From Undaria pinnatifida (lineage: Eukaryota > Sar > Phaeophyceae > Laminariales > Alariaceae): 64,000 nucleotides of DNA. The notes beneath the pieces were generated by a model. That model did no database searches and was not told the DNA's origin. It saw only the letters and a program-made list of their open reading frames with translations. The position numbers and the translations under genes are program-made. This document shows, one piece after another, positions 50,601-53,169 of the stretch. Position 1 is the stretch's first letter, and every line of letters begins with the position of its first letter. The stretch lies in the NCBI GenBank assembly GCA_012845835.1, contig JABAKD010000002.1:4232001-4296000 (forward strand), written 5' to 3'.

Positions 50601-52015
50601 TATCTCTAAGCGATATATATATATATTATAAAGACTCTTAAATCGCTCATTGTATACATGAGGCACACGTGGCGCTTTGTGTTCAAGCCTTACCGAATAG
50701 CGCCTAGTTCACCGACACGTGAGGGCAACCACTTTCATGGCGTCAGTATAGGATGGAAACAGTTATGCCTCGGATGGTCTGATCAAAACGTCGCGCGCTA
50801 ATGCTTTGTGCGTGTCAATATCAAAGCAAACTCTCCGTGGATTGAGGGCCATTTCACATCACTAGTGGTGGAGGTACGGTTCTCGAAACAACCTACAACA
50901 ATATAGCACGCACCTGTGATGTTGTAGTGGTGAGCTATACAGGATTCTTATCTGATTAATTATCGGGCCGGTCACGCCAAGCAATCTAGTAAGCTCCGCC
51001 CCCGCCTTCGTTCATCCCGTGTACGTTTGAAAACACGCGACAGTTTGCCACCATCGCCGGAGACGTCTACCCGGAGGTATACGCAGATTTCATCTCGATG
51101 ATCAGCTTCATCACCCTCGACATCGGGTTTGTTCGGTCTTTCTCCTGCATCCTAGCGATAAATTTCTACGGTCGCCTCCTTCTCGCCACGATATTTCCGC
51201 TGCTGGTGTTTGCGGTGTTCCTTGGCACCTATACCATCGCCATGCTAAGGAACAAAACCTCAGAGAGTGCGATGCGCGAAGTGCGCCGCAAACATTTGTC
51301 TGCGGCTCTATTCTTCACATTCTTCATTTATTCGTCAGTATCCTTCACGATATTCCAAACCTTCGTCTGCGACAGGGCTCTAGACGGTCTCGGACCGTTC
51401 CTGCGGGTCGACTACAGCCTCGCCTGCGACACCAGCGTTTACAGGAAATACAAAGTGTACGCGATAGCGATGGTGTGTGTATATCCTATCGGTGTGCCCG
51501 TCGTCTTCGCTTGGTGGCTAGCTCGCAATCGGGCAGAACTCGCCAGACCGACCAGGGACAGGGCGTCCCACCTTGCGCCCTTGAGTGACATTTGGGCTGC
51601 GTACAGACCCTCGAGGTACTACTACGAGGTCATCGAGTTCTGTCGCCGTGTCGCCCTCACCGCGGCAGAGGTATTTGTGCTCCCGAATAGCATATCGCAG
51701 ATAGCTGTGGTATTGCTGCTAGCGGCGGTGTTCTTGTTTGTGTCAGAATCGCTCTCTCCGTTCGGTAAAAGCATCGATATGCGGTTGTATCGCTGGGGGA
51801 ACGGAATAGTCTTGGCCAGTATGTACGTCGCGCTGCTTGTGAAGGTAAACATCTCCAATGAGGACCAGATTTCGCTCTCCGCCTTTGGGAAAGTTCTAAT
51901 ATTTGCCAACGTGTGCATGGTTATCACGGTCGTGGTTCAGTCCCTGAATATGCTGCAGGGTGTTGCCCCATCTGCAAGGGTAGTTGAACTTGACGCCCTC
52001 CGTCGAACGCCGTAG
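2818..52015 (+). CDS. 20-exon gene: beta-helix repeat ectodomain on a multi-pass membrane anchor
   Basis: Gene model joined by hand: 2818-3271, 4747-4839, 5076-5156, 7360-7440, 9130-9210, 10091-10171, 11996-12079, 13500-13577, 27182-27262, 28893-28973, 29823-29912, 30599-30676, 32938-33021, 35051-35131, 36437-36517, 36800-37117, 45508-45695, 47978-48275, 49708-50012, 51044-52015. Every junction is GT..AG and the phases agree throughout; the total of 3690 nt ends in TAG. Domain order: signal peptide (first ~22 residues), about 23 repeats with GGA[ILV] and FxxN motifs, a Cys-rich segment, then about eight or nine membrane helices. GGA[ILV]/FxxN repeats are the hallmark of chlamydial Pmp-type beta-helix proteins, and similar repeats occur in algal surface proteins. 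The role is inferred: cell-surface recognition or adhesion. Uncertain points are the exact first exon, whether exon 9130-9210 is used, and whether extra exons are spliced in from introns. A non-coding 5' exon is possible, because TTTTTTTTCTCCATCAG ends just before the ATG. Confidence 0.85.
3272..4746 (+). other. Intron 1
   Basis: No recognisable repeat family. A stretch near 4239-4330 has an AG acceptor and G-rich codons slightly like a repeat exon, but it runs into a stop in the expected phase and lacks FxxN. Confidence 0.5.
4747..4839 (+). CDS. Exon 2: single beta-helix repeat, phase 1-1
   Basis: Acceptor cccgtttctgtcag and donor gtgagt. The 93 nt read (G)AIFASGATVDIAGNTFF then HNN, with FxxN as FFHN, and end at the GG that starts the next GGA motif. 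It is slightly longer than its sisters because of an insertion (DDRTEF) before the terminal Gly run. It is symmetric, so skipping it would keep the frame. Confidence 0.9.
5076..5156 (+). CDS. Exon 3: single beta-helix repeat, phase 1-1
   Basis: Acceptor cttggggcctgcag, donor gtatga. The 81 nt encode (G)AIFATEGSEIHVYGSVSF with FAQN as the FxxN motif and DGG at the end. It lies only 236 bases after exon 2, the shortest intron of the gene. Confidence 0.92.
5157..6934 (+). other. Intron 3, left part
   Basis: No mobile element recognised. At 5669-5775 a frame contains VGNTVLICINN, reminiscent of a repeat exon, without acceptor or donor. Confidence 0.45.
6935..7188 (+). mobile_element. MITE-A copy
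   Basis: It starts GCGCGTGCCACGTTAGAGG, has CCCATGGCCTCTAGGTGCAC and TTAAGGAGCCCCGTCGTG inside, and ends GTGCTACCTTGGTCGCAGCG. Non-coding, about 254 bp, inside intron 3. Confidence 0.75.
7360..7440 (+). CDS. Exon 4: single beta-helix repeat, phase 1-1
   Basis: Acceptor tttttgcccgcgaacag, donor gtgaga. The 81 nt encode (G)ALRIVRSSVRIGGETAF, FIGN as the FxxN motif, and QGG at the end. No long open frame covers it; it was found from the acceptor, donor and motif spacing. It starts about 170 bases after a MITE-A copy. Confidence 0.88.
8201..8447 (+). mobile_element. MITE-A copy
   Basis: Left terminal repeat GCGTGCTACGTTAGATG; interior CCATGGCCTAGGTACACAA; a decayed right end near CTACCTCTTTAAAGTAGG. 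It lies in intron 4. Confidence 0.65.
8530..9030. mobile_element. MITE-B copy split by about 275 bp
   Basis: 8545-8650 matches one half of MITE-B (GGAGTTCTTATCATGAGGAG, GCGCAATCCGTCCATC) and 8927-9030 matches the other (GGTAGTTCCTCATTTGAGG, CTCAACCGGCCAGG, CACCGTGGAATGCC). The material between resembles neither. Confidence 0.5.
9130..9210 (+). CDS. Exon 5 (divergent): beta-helix repeat lacking FxxN
   Basis: Acceptor gtgttatcccggcag, donor gtatga; 81 nt, phase 1-1. The start is canonical, (G)AIFALASEVYVASRSP, but the second half (ITEGATTTLRG) has no FxxN. Splice signals and frame are intact, so it may be a real but drifting repeat or an exon on its way to becoming a relic. It directly follows an interrupted MITE-B. 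Confidence 0.55.
9330..9476 (+). mobile_element. MITE-A fragment
   Basis: The interior landmark TCCCATGGCCTCGAC and right end CCACCTCTCTCGTAGCGCACG are present; the left terminus is lost. Confidence 0.5.
10091..10171 (+). CDS. Exon 6: single beta-helix repeat, phase 1-1
   Basis: Acceptor ccattttttcatctgcag, donor gtgaaa. The 81 nt encode (G)SFRCGHIEASIGEGPSF, FTNN, and AENGGG at the end. The first residue after Gly is Ser rather than Ala. Confidence 0.85.
10172..11995 (+). other. Intron 6, nothing identified
   Basis: No repeat family, microsatellite or conserved frame recognised. The minus-strand frame 11135-11377 shows no family I know. Confidence 0.4.
11996..12079 (+). CDS. Exon 7: single beta-helix repeat, phase 1-1
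   Basis: Acceptor gctacctgccgacag, donor gtgaga. The 84 nt encode (G)AIFSGNSDVEIDGYTTF with FTSN and RGG at the end, close to the consensus of the whole series. Confidence 0.92.
12080..13499 (+). other. Intron 7, nothing certain
   Basis: A 193-codon frame at 12233-12814 has no recognisable domain. Around 12890 the words GCGCAATATTCACG imitate the start of a repeat exon, followed by a stop. Confidence 0.4.
13500..13577 (+). CDS. Exon 8: single beta-helix repeat, phase 1-1
   Basis: Acceptor ctgctgcgtccggcag, donor gtgggt. The 78 nt encode (G)ALRAYGSNISVDGDTGF with FIDN and SKGG at the end. It is the last exon before the 13.6-kb intron that contains the GGGTC array and a copia element. Confidence 0.9.
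15155..15930 (+). repeat. (GGGTC)n satellite array
   Basis: Roughly 150 nearly perfect GGGTC units; the only clear break is a lost C at 15800-15801, which shifts the register, and the array ends in GGGACGGGTCATTTG. The long open frames on both strands (Gly-Ser-Gly-Arg-Val and Arg-Pro-Asp-Pro-Thr) are produced by the pentamer and are not genes. GGG every five bases makes the + strand a strong candidate for G-quadruplex formation. Confidence 0.98.
15937..16080 (+). repeat. Degenerate (CCCGA)n arm, inverted relative to the array
   Basis: Immediately after the GGGTC array the complementary pentamer CCCGA appears in degenerate runs (GACCCGACCCGACC, GACCCGACCCGACCCGATCC). Array and arm together form a potential long hairpin, with the turn at GGGTCATTTGACCCGACC. 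Confidence 0.85.
16930..17180 (+). repeat. Second degenerate (CCCGA)n block
   Basis: CCCGACC runs interrupted by a repeated longer motif (GCGAGATTTTGAAACC, GCAAGAGTTTGAAGCC), so it is a higher-order repeat of pentamers plus a 16-20-base spacer. The spacer also appears in the inverted arm (GAGAACTTTGAGACG, AGCATTTCGAGACATC). Confidence 0.8.
18321..18355 (+). other. 5' half of a tRNA-like sequence
   Basis: GGTTGTCTAGTGGTTACC matches the D-arm and A-box of eukaryotic Glu/Asp-type tRNAs. The other half is at 18640-18682. Probably a tRNA-derived SINE head or a tRNA pseudogene. Confidence 0.5.
18371..18633. mobile_element. MITE-B copy inside a tRNA-like sequence
   Basis: It begins TCATCCCATGGTAGGGG and ends GCACCCGTGCCGTGGGACG, with the interior GAGGAACTGCCGGTTAG and GCGAATGCCTTCGAGATC. 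TATTAAT occurs on both sides (18356-18362 and 18640-18646), which fits a target-site duplication. Confidence 0.7.
18640..18682 (+). other. 3' half of a tRNA-like sequence
   Basis: GAGTTTGATTCCCGCGATGG resembles a T-arm/B-box (consensus GGTTCGAATCC). Bringing it next to 18321-18355 gives a length and box spacing close to a tRNA. Confidence 0.45.
19783..19999 (-). repeat. 3' LTR of the decayed copia element
   Basis: It shares with the right LTR the blocks TGACGAGTGTTCTTATT, CTTCCTCCC and AAAACGCCT. A pyrimidine run (CCCTCCCCGCCTCTTC, 20001-20016) abuts it on the inner side; on the minus strand this is a polypurine tract, as expected before a 3' LTR. Confidence 0.75.
20430..20600 (-). pseudogene. 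copia RNase H remnant
   Basis: Minus-strand reading from about 20520 downward gives RRKHIDVRLHFVHELFHAKR, which matches the HI-(D/A)-(V/L)-R-(Y/F)-H-F-V-R-E segment of copia RNase H. Flanking frames are broken. Confidence 0.7.
20984..21253 (-). pseudogene. copia reverse transcriptase remnant
   Basis: TARLVARGFSLVQDVDTSE, then LAAVANEQGLTIFHVDLAQA are the first RT motifs of copia polymerases; the end reads DGCGDMPGKLVRLNRS. The Y-DD box lies downstream in shifted frames that I cannot read confidently. Confidence 0.8.
22050..22502 (-). pseudogene. copia integrase C-terminal part
   Basis: The longest surviving frame of the element, 150 codons: WAEASHWACDALNRTAT, SPYEMWNGKHHPVLLQNF and GYCKLKRE are typical of the end of the integrase core and the following region. 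The catalytic DDE residues are missing from this frame. Confidence 0.8.
22760..23005 (+). mobile_element. MITE-A inserted in the copia element
   Basis: CATGCTACGATAGATATGCAC at the left, then GGGAGCTTAAGACC and CCGGATGAAACACCTCATGG. The right end is degraded near GTATCGCCGTATC. It lies where the integrase core should be. Confidence 0.65.
23046..23380 (-). pseudogene. copia zinc knuckle and protease remnant
   Basis: CHRCGQKGHWRVDY is a CCHC knuckle whose last Cys has become Tyr. Shortly after, in another frame, WLYESGACTPMT is the protease active site, normally DSGA; the catalytic Asp reads Glu. Both are signs of loss of function. Confidence 0.75.
23480..24060 (-). pseudogene. copia gag remnant
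   Basis: Two overlapping minus-strand frames together resemble a copia gag of the UBN2 type: QLWDAFLAWYGPHTTE in one and LSRRLHNFTTAPGMHPLEEM in the other, so a frameshift separates them near 23900. A Gly-rich tail follows. Confidence 0.7.
24796..25013 (-). repeat. 5' LTR of the decayed copia element
   Basis: TGCTCGTAGAGTCC at one end and CAAACTCACA at the other match the left LTR (TGTTCGTAGAGTCG, CAAACTAATA). There are many substitutions and small indels between the two LTRs. Confidence 0.75.
25926..26168. mobile_element. MITE-B copy, nearly complete
   Basis: Left end ATCATCCCACGGTAGGGGTT, right end GCAACCCCTACCGTGGGATG, a good terminal inverted repeat. No protein is encoded. Confidence 0.85.
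26184..26413. mobile_element. MITE-B copy, opposite orientation
   Basis: CCATCCCACGGTACAGGTGC at the left; the interior (GAAGGCATTCGTTCGCACAA, CACACGAGGAGCTCAATTGG) runs opposite to that of the neighbouring copy. It ends at GCGCAAAAATTGCAACCC. Confidence 0.8.
26459..26548 (+). pseudogene. Candidate repeat exon with broken donor
   Basis: Acceptor acatattttgttatag followed by 90 open bases in phase 1: (G)IWTVGTVVELNFLLG, LTVSFGRQNKTLWGG. Length and start phase fit the mini-exon series, but the donor position reads GGAG|GAGCC instead of GT and the FxxN spacing is off by one. Either a decayed repeat exon or one that uses a more distant donor. Confidence 0.4.
27182..27262 (+). CDS. Exon 9: single beta-helix repeat, phase 1-1
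   Basis: Acceptor gggccattcacatgcag, donor gtaagg. The 81 nt encode (G)AIDVFKSDVRIVGNAWF, FESN, and HSGG at the end. It is intact in spite of the long, repeat-filled intron before it. Confidence 0.92.
28893..28973 (+). CDS. Exon 10: single beta-helix repeat, phase 1-1
   Basis: Acceptor cctactactgcag, donor gtgaaa. The 81 nt encode (G)AFRVNHGTAHVGKNASF with FCNN and FGG at the end. Confidence 0.92.
29823..29912 (+). CDS. Exon 11: single beta-helix repeat, phase 1-1
   Basis: Acceptor gttgcatgtacgagcag, donor gtgagg. The 90 nt encode (G)AISVTPAKLSLDGKAYF with FFNN and HGG at the end. There is a three- to four-residue insertion after FxxN, as in exon 2. Confidence 0.9.
30599..30676 (+). CDS. 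Exon 12: single beta-helix repeat, phase 1-1
   Basis: Acceptor cattaacggcag, donor gtaaga. The 78 nt encode (G)ALIAFNSNVSIGGNALF with FVEN and LGG at the end. Its last 24 bases and about 210 bases of the following intron are duplicated immediately downstream. Confidence 0.92.
30653..31119 (+). repeat. Tandem duplication covering the 3' end of exon 12
   Basis: Unit 1 (30653-30887) begins inside exon 12 at TTGAAAACACTGCTCTGC; unit 2 (30888-31119) begins TTGAAAACACTGATCTGC. Both continue through GGAGGTAAGAA, GGGGTCCCTCTATAGGACA and end CCTACCTGGACAACAG. A further diverged fragment is at about 31565-31660. Confidence 0.95.
30888..30911 (+). CDS. Potential 24-nt mini-exon made by the duplication
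   Basis: It is preceded by ctggacaacag and followed by gtaaga. The 24 nt enter and leave in phase 1 and would add VENTDLRG (with the flanking Gly) after exon 12 without a frameshift. Whether it is used is unknown. Confidence 0.3.
31732..31755 (+). repeat. Poly-G tract, 24 bases
   Basis: Uninterrupted run of 24 G in intron 12; it has no visible partner. Confidence 0.95.
32314..32402 (+). pseudogene. Pseudo-exon: frameshifted beta-helix repeat
   Basis: The first part reads GAICAASAT (matching the GAIFASGAT-type start), the last part, in the next frame, reads AWTANTGYKGG (FxxN as WTAN, then GG) followed by a perfect donor gtgagg. The 89 bases are one short of the 90-base class, so a single base has been lost, and the acceptor AG is CG (ttcctcg). 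A former exon of this gene. Confidence 0.75.
32437..32725 (+). repeat. (TTG)n microsatellite
   Basis: Long TTG tract with CTG variants. It creates poly-Leu, poly-Val, poly-Cys and (reverse) poly-Gln frames that should not be annotated as proteins. Confidence 0.97.
32938..33021 (+). CDS. Exon 13: single beta-helix repeat, phase 1-1
   Basis: Acceptor actatcgtttttgcag, donor gtgagc. The 84 nt encode (G)AVFSVDETEVTIGGSASF with FLYN and NGG at the end. It lies 180 bases after a long TTG microsatellite. Confidence 0.93.
33244..33497. mobile_element. MITE-B copy
   Basis: TATCCCACGGGAGGGGTGCA at the left and CCAACCCCTGCCGTGGCATG at the right, with the usual interior (GCGCAATCCCATCAAAGC, CACTTGAGGAGCCCAACC). 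It lies in intron 13. Confidence 0.75.
33826..34095. mobile_element. MITE-C copy, nearly complete
   Basis: It begins GACCCAGGCTACATTAGGGG and ends CCCTACCGTAGCCTTGGTCC, an imperfect terminal inverted repeat. Inside are GGTCACTCGCGCGAGTAACC and CACTCGTGCGACTGCC. Confidence 0.8.
34146..34245 (+). pseudogene. Candidate repeat exon without donor
   Basis: Acceptor ctggatgtctttag, then an open phase-1 frame (G)AVPVHDTQ ... IVTSRSYPTF with FRAN, then NTTNGGGA. The end runs into ten consecutive G, and no GT donor is present at the expected place. It starts 50 bases after MITE-C. Confidence 0.35.
35051..35131 (+). CDS. Exon 14: single beta-helix repeat, phase 1-1
   Basis: Acceptor cgtcaacgcgcag, donor gtgagc. 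The 81 nt encode (G)AIRVQNSSALGIDGDPVF with FSSN and SAGG at the end. Confidence 0.9.
35937..36000 (+). pseudogene. Repeat-exon relic
   Basis: VMFTDGNVAVGNMIFRVQ resembles the G-A-[IM]-F ... V-x-V-G-N-x-x-F part of a repeat, but the following stop (TAA) and lack of GG|GT show it is not usable. There is no clear pyrimidine-rich acceptor. Confidence 0.35.
36437..36517 (+). CDS. Exon 15: single beta-helix repeat, phase 1-1
   Basis: Acceptor gcttcgttgtcag, donor gtggga. The 81 nt encode (G)AISEYACILIVDGNPIF with FTHN and NGG at the end. It is the last single-repeat exon; the next intron is only 282 bases. Confidence 0.92.
36800..37117 (+). CDS. Exon 16: four beta-helix repeats in one exon, phase 1-1
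   Basis: Acceptor gtcgtgatttgtag, donor gtaaga; 318 nt, 106 codons. The motif series is GAIHS, FIDN, GGAIS, FKRN, GGAVY, FEDN, GGALY, FRGN. This shows what the single-repeat exons look like when several repeats are not separated by introns. It ends at FRGNLA and joins exon 17 (ATSGGAVY) in a way that restores the usual spacing between FxxN and GGA, which supports the join across an 8.4-kb intron. Confidence 0.95.
37583..37850. mobile_element. MITE-C copy, nearly complete
   Basis: It begins GACCAAGGCTACGGTAGGGG and ends CCCCTACCGTAGCCTGGGTC. It runs opposite to the copy at 33826-34095, as its inner segment (TTGATTTCGTCAACGTAAAA) is the complement of that copy. Confidence 0.85.
38180..38540 (+). 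repeat. (ATC/GTC)n microsatellite
   Basis: CATCATCATC with GTC variants for about 360 bases, producing His/Ile and, in reverse, Asp/Met-rich frames. Not coding. Confidence 0.97.
38573..38811. mobile_element. MITE-C copy, diverged
   Basis: CAAGGCTACTATAAGGGG at the left, AAAGCATTGGCC at the right, and GGGGGGTCACCCGCGCAAG inside. It directly abuts the ATC microsatellite. Confidence 0.55.
38850..38965 (+). repeat. (ATCGTAACCATA)n-like short tandem repeat
   Basis: Several units of a 12-base word with ATAATCGTAACC, next to further ATC-type sequence. Confidence 0.85.
41044..41320 (+). repeat. (TTG)n microsatellite with GTT/GGTGTT variants
   Basis: Long TTG tract, ending in repeated TTGGTG units. 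It yields only poly-Val and similar frames. Confidence 0.97.
41763..42008. mobile_element. MITE-B copy
   Basis: GAATCATCCCACGATAGGG at the left, CAACCCCTAACGTGGGATGG at the right. Confidence 0.8.
42018..42445 (+). repeat. Tandem duplication of about 215 bp
   Basis: Unit 1 starts at 42018 and unit 2 at 42235, each with AAAGCTCCGTTTCTCCGAGG, GAAAGTGATATCTCCGTCG and GCTTGTTTGAT(G/A)TTCTC. Unit 2 has a ~30-base insertion and scattered substitutions. Confidence 0.9.
43394..43560 (+). repeat. (ATC)n microsatellite
   Basis: ATCATC and GTCATC runs; no protein is implied. Confidence 0.95.
43815..44184 (+). repeat. Tandem duplication of about 180 bp
   Basis: 43815-43993 and 44004-44184 share GTAAAGAG, CGGTC(C/T)CTC(T/C)AGCG, CCTCATCGCC(A/C)TATA, GTCCTCGAAACC and CTCTA(T/C)AAAATA. 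The two copies have diverged. Confidence 0.75.
44185..45507 (+). other. Intron 16, right part
   Basis: No repeat family recognised. The minus-strand frame 45171-45740 mostly mirrors exon 17. Confidence 0.4.
45508..45695 (+). CDS. Exon 17: last beta-helix repeats
   Basis: Acceptor accgacgtataccag, phase-1 entry; 188 nt; donor gtacgg at phase 0. It encodes ATSGGAVYHIGV, FSEN, GLAITSLGSTSVDLESVTF with FIDN, and ends FGYEK. GLAI replaces the final GGAI, so the repeat series fades here. The phase switch from 1 to 0 marks the end of the shuffled-type exons. Confidence 0.88.
45810..45912. mobile_element. MITE-C fragment
   Basis: ATAAGGGGGTGTGTTC, GCACTCGTCGGCCGAGTGG and GAGTACCCCCGCTGCCGTAG preserve the ends and one inner palindrome; the middle is deleted. 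Confidence 0.5.
46276..46329 (+). pseudogene. Repeat-like fragment in intron 17
   Basis: FTTNISANSCYNAGGTL then TAG: an FxxN followed at normal spacing by GGTL. It lies after the last repeat exon and ends in a stop, so it is a possible relic of a former repeat exon. Confidence 0.3.
46540..46816. mobile_element. MITE-C copy
   Basis: GCCTTCGCGCGAGAGACCCC, GAGTCACTCGTGCTCGCGAG and GGGGCACACCCCTGTGGCC retain the family layout; the ends are diverged. Confidence 0.6.
46854..47393 (+). mobile_element. MITE-A copy interrupted by MITE-C
   Basis: 46854-46950 is the left part (GCGTGCTACGACAGACGCGC), 47225-47393 the right part (ATGAAAAACCCCATGGCC, TGTGCTACCTCTATCGTAGC). The two parts join into one normal MITE-A once 46953-47222 is removed. 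Confidence 0.75.
46953..47222. mobile_element. MITE-C nested in MITE-A
   Basis: GGACCAATGCTGCGACAAGG to CCCGTACCGTGGCCTTGATC with GATCCCTCGCGCGAGTGACC inside. Its position shows that MITE-C moved after this MITE-A was in place. Confidence 0.75.
47433..47707. mobile_element. MITE-C copy
   Basis: AAGGCGTACGGTAGGGGG at the left, CCCCCGATCGCAGTGTTGGTC at the right, with GGGTCACTCGCACGCGAGTG inside. It follows the nested pair almost directly. Confidence 0.7.
47978..48275 (+). CDS. Exon 18: Cys-rich juxtamembrane segment
   Basis: Acceptor cacatattgtacctcag (phase 0), donor gtgagt (phase 1); 298 nt. It encodes a segment with regularly spaced cysteines: CTRC, then PEC, VECHHHGAC, YCSMGYEGP. The GYEG-P-C pattern is typical of the Cys-rich modules (EGF or GCC2/GCC3-like) that precede the membrane part in many algal and oomycete surface proteins. 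A second acceptor (GACAG) five bases downstream would break the phase, so the first was chosen. Confidence 0.85.
48276..49707 (+). other. Intron 18, nothing identified
   Basis: At 49310-49480 two imperfect units (CACCAAAGGGTTGCAAAGGCCAACACG / CACGTAGGGG-TGGCAAGGGACAACACG) are visible. No mobile element or gene. Confidence 0.4.
49708..50012 (+). CDS. Exon 19: end of Cys-rich module and first two membrane helices
   Basis: Acceptor cctcccttacggcag; T plus AT completes a Tyr codon, giving GYEGP-YCAVCSGPYAQAG, a continuous Cys module. CRNC follows, then a hydrophobic helix (AALAVALSAQVVVLVVCFLC), a charged loop (EEERR-type, LVRRICGSLRSMF) and a second helix (FPLTAVKIVIVVWQII). The donor gtacgc is phase 0. 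Confidence 0.9.
50265..50331 (+). mobile_element. MITE-A right-end fragment
   Basis: GTTAAGAAACGTCCTCACTC and TGCTTCTGTCATAGCACGCG keep only the right third of the family. Confidence 0.45.
51044..52015 (+). CDS. Exon 20: polytopic C-terminal membrane domain and stop
   Basis: Acceptor aacacgcgacag, phase 0; 972 nt to TAG, 323 residues. Hydrophobic stretches are RLLLATIFPLLVFAVFLGTY, LSAALFFTFFIYSSVSFTIF, YAIAMVCVYPIGVPVVFAWW, QIAVVLLLAAVFLFVSES, GNGIVLASMYVALLVKV and VLIFANVCMVITVVVQSL, with a possible further one at VALTAAEVFVLP. Between them is a conserved-looking loop (YRPSRYYYEVIEFCRRVAL). This arrangement matches the multi-pass C-termini attached to repeat-rich ectodomains in stramenopiles. 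I see no kinase or other catalytic motif, so signalling would need partners or channel-like behaviour. Confidence 0.93.
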   Translation, partial: FATIAGDVYPEVYADFISMISFITLDIGFVRSFSCILAINFYGRLLLATIFPLLVFAVFLGTYTIAMLRNKTSESAMREVRRKHLSAALFFTFFIYSSVSFTIFQTFVCDRALDGLGPFLRVDYSLACDTSVYRKYKVYAIAMVCVYPIGVPVVFAWWLARNRAELARPTRDRASHLAPLSDIWAAYRPSRYYYEVIEFCRRVALTAAEVFVLPNSISQIAVVLLLAAVFLFVSESLSPFGKSIDMRLYRWGNGIVLASMYVALLVKVNISNEDQISLSAFGKVLIFANVCMVITVVVQSLNMLQGVAPSARVVELDALRRTP

Positions 52016-52910
52016 ACCAGCATTCAGGGGTAATATGATGAAAGGAGTTAACGATGTCTATGTGGGTCACATGAGACAGGCCGGGCTAAAGGGGTACTAT
52101 ATGTGCCTGAACCGCGGCATGCACGTGAGCGACACGTTCGCGGCATGATGTCACCTGAATCGCTGCACGCTCCTCCTAGGCGGTCGATAAAGTCGCACTA
52201 GTCGGATGTTTTGTCGAGTCAGAATGCATAACACGGACGCCAATTGAGAGCGCTTCAGAATGGCGAAGGGGGTCTGCTACGGAAGATACAAAAGCACAAA
52301 AAAATCCTGAGCCCTTCCAATGTAGGTATGGAAACGGACTGAATGCCAAGTAAACGTCATCTTTCGACGGAAATCAAGATTGTATTTATCATGTCAGTGA
52401 AGGAGCTTAGAGACAAACGTACGAATTATTTTGATTGAATTCTGACCTTTTCACGTAGGGTCGAGCTATATCTTGAACGCCTTCACGACAAAACAGGGCA
52501 GGCGAGGTGCACGCTTTAAATGTGTACCGAGAACAGTATCATACAAAGACTTTGCTTGGATAGTAGGGCCAACCAGCATGAAGGTTTCAAGTACCATAGT
52601 ACCGGTGATGGAGGTTGAAGGAACGGCACACGTTACAGAAGATATCGAAGGTAGTCTACTGGGGCTTGTTGAGCCACGAGAAACGTCGCGGTGTGTGTTC
52701 AAAGTATATGAATCTGGGGGGGCTTAACTGAGAATACGTTCCAGCACATGTTGTCAATCCCGGATGTGTTGAATAAAAATAGGATAGATTTTGGTGCACT
52801 TTTGGCCCGTACCTAGCCCAAGGGATCACGTGTTGGGCGTGTTAACGTGGTCTGTCAGGTGAGGTCTAGAGCTCTTCAAGCGAACGGCATCAGCATAAAC
52901 CGGTGCAAGG
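52016..52910. other. Region after the stop codon
   Basis: It should contain the 3' untranslated region. AATAAA at 52772 is the only standard signal I noticed, about 760 bases past the stop, so I do not assign it. The 84-codon frame 52473-52727 is not recognised. Confidence 0.3.
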
Positions 52911-53169
52911 AACATGCTACGCTAAGAGCTTCTCCAAAACATTATGAGGATCCCCAGGCCTAAAGCTCTCTATCCCACGCGAAAGTGGATTTTCGAGTGC
53001 ATTGCCTGATCAACTGCCCCACATCGTAGGTAGCGAAACACACAAACCATGTAGTGTCGAAACTCAGTAGTTCTGAGCTAACGAGCCCCGTCTGAGTTTC
53101 GAGTATTTGGCTACACAATGATACCCCCTTCAAACCACGCGTTGAAAATTCCTACCGCAGCACGCGCCC
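52911..53169 (+). mobile_element. MITE-A copy, strongly diverged
   Basis: AACATGCTACGCTAAGAGC at the left, AACGAGCCCCGTCTGAG inside and CCTACCGCAGCACGCGCC at the right. Confidence 0.5.

Noticed and set aside
50091-50609. 172-codon frame in intron 19
   Set aside because: It runs through a MITE-A fragment and has no family resemblance.
2818-52015. Idea that the window is bacterial because of Pmp-like repeats
   Set aside because: The repeats are split by dozens of GT..AG introns, and retrotransposons of eukaryotic type surround them.
52473-52727. 84-codon frame with protein-like sequence (AWIVGPTSMKVSSTIVPVME)
   Set aside because: Looks somewhat ordered but begins at TTG, has no known motif and no supporting splice sites. 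It might be a transposon fragment; left unassigned.
52772-52777. AATAAA as polyadenylation signal
   Set aside because: 757 bases past the stop codon and no supporting context; this hexamer is common by chance in this AT content, and it is not a reliable signal in algae.
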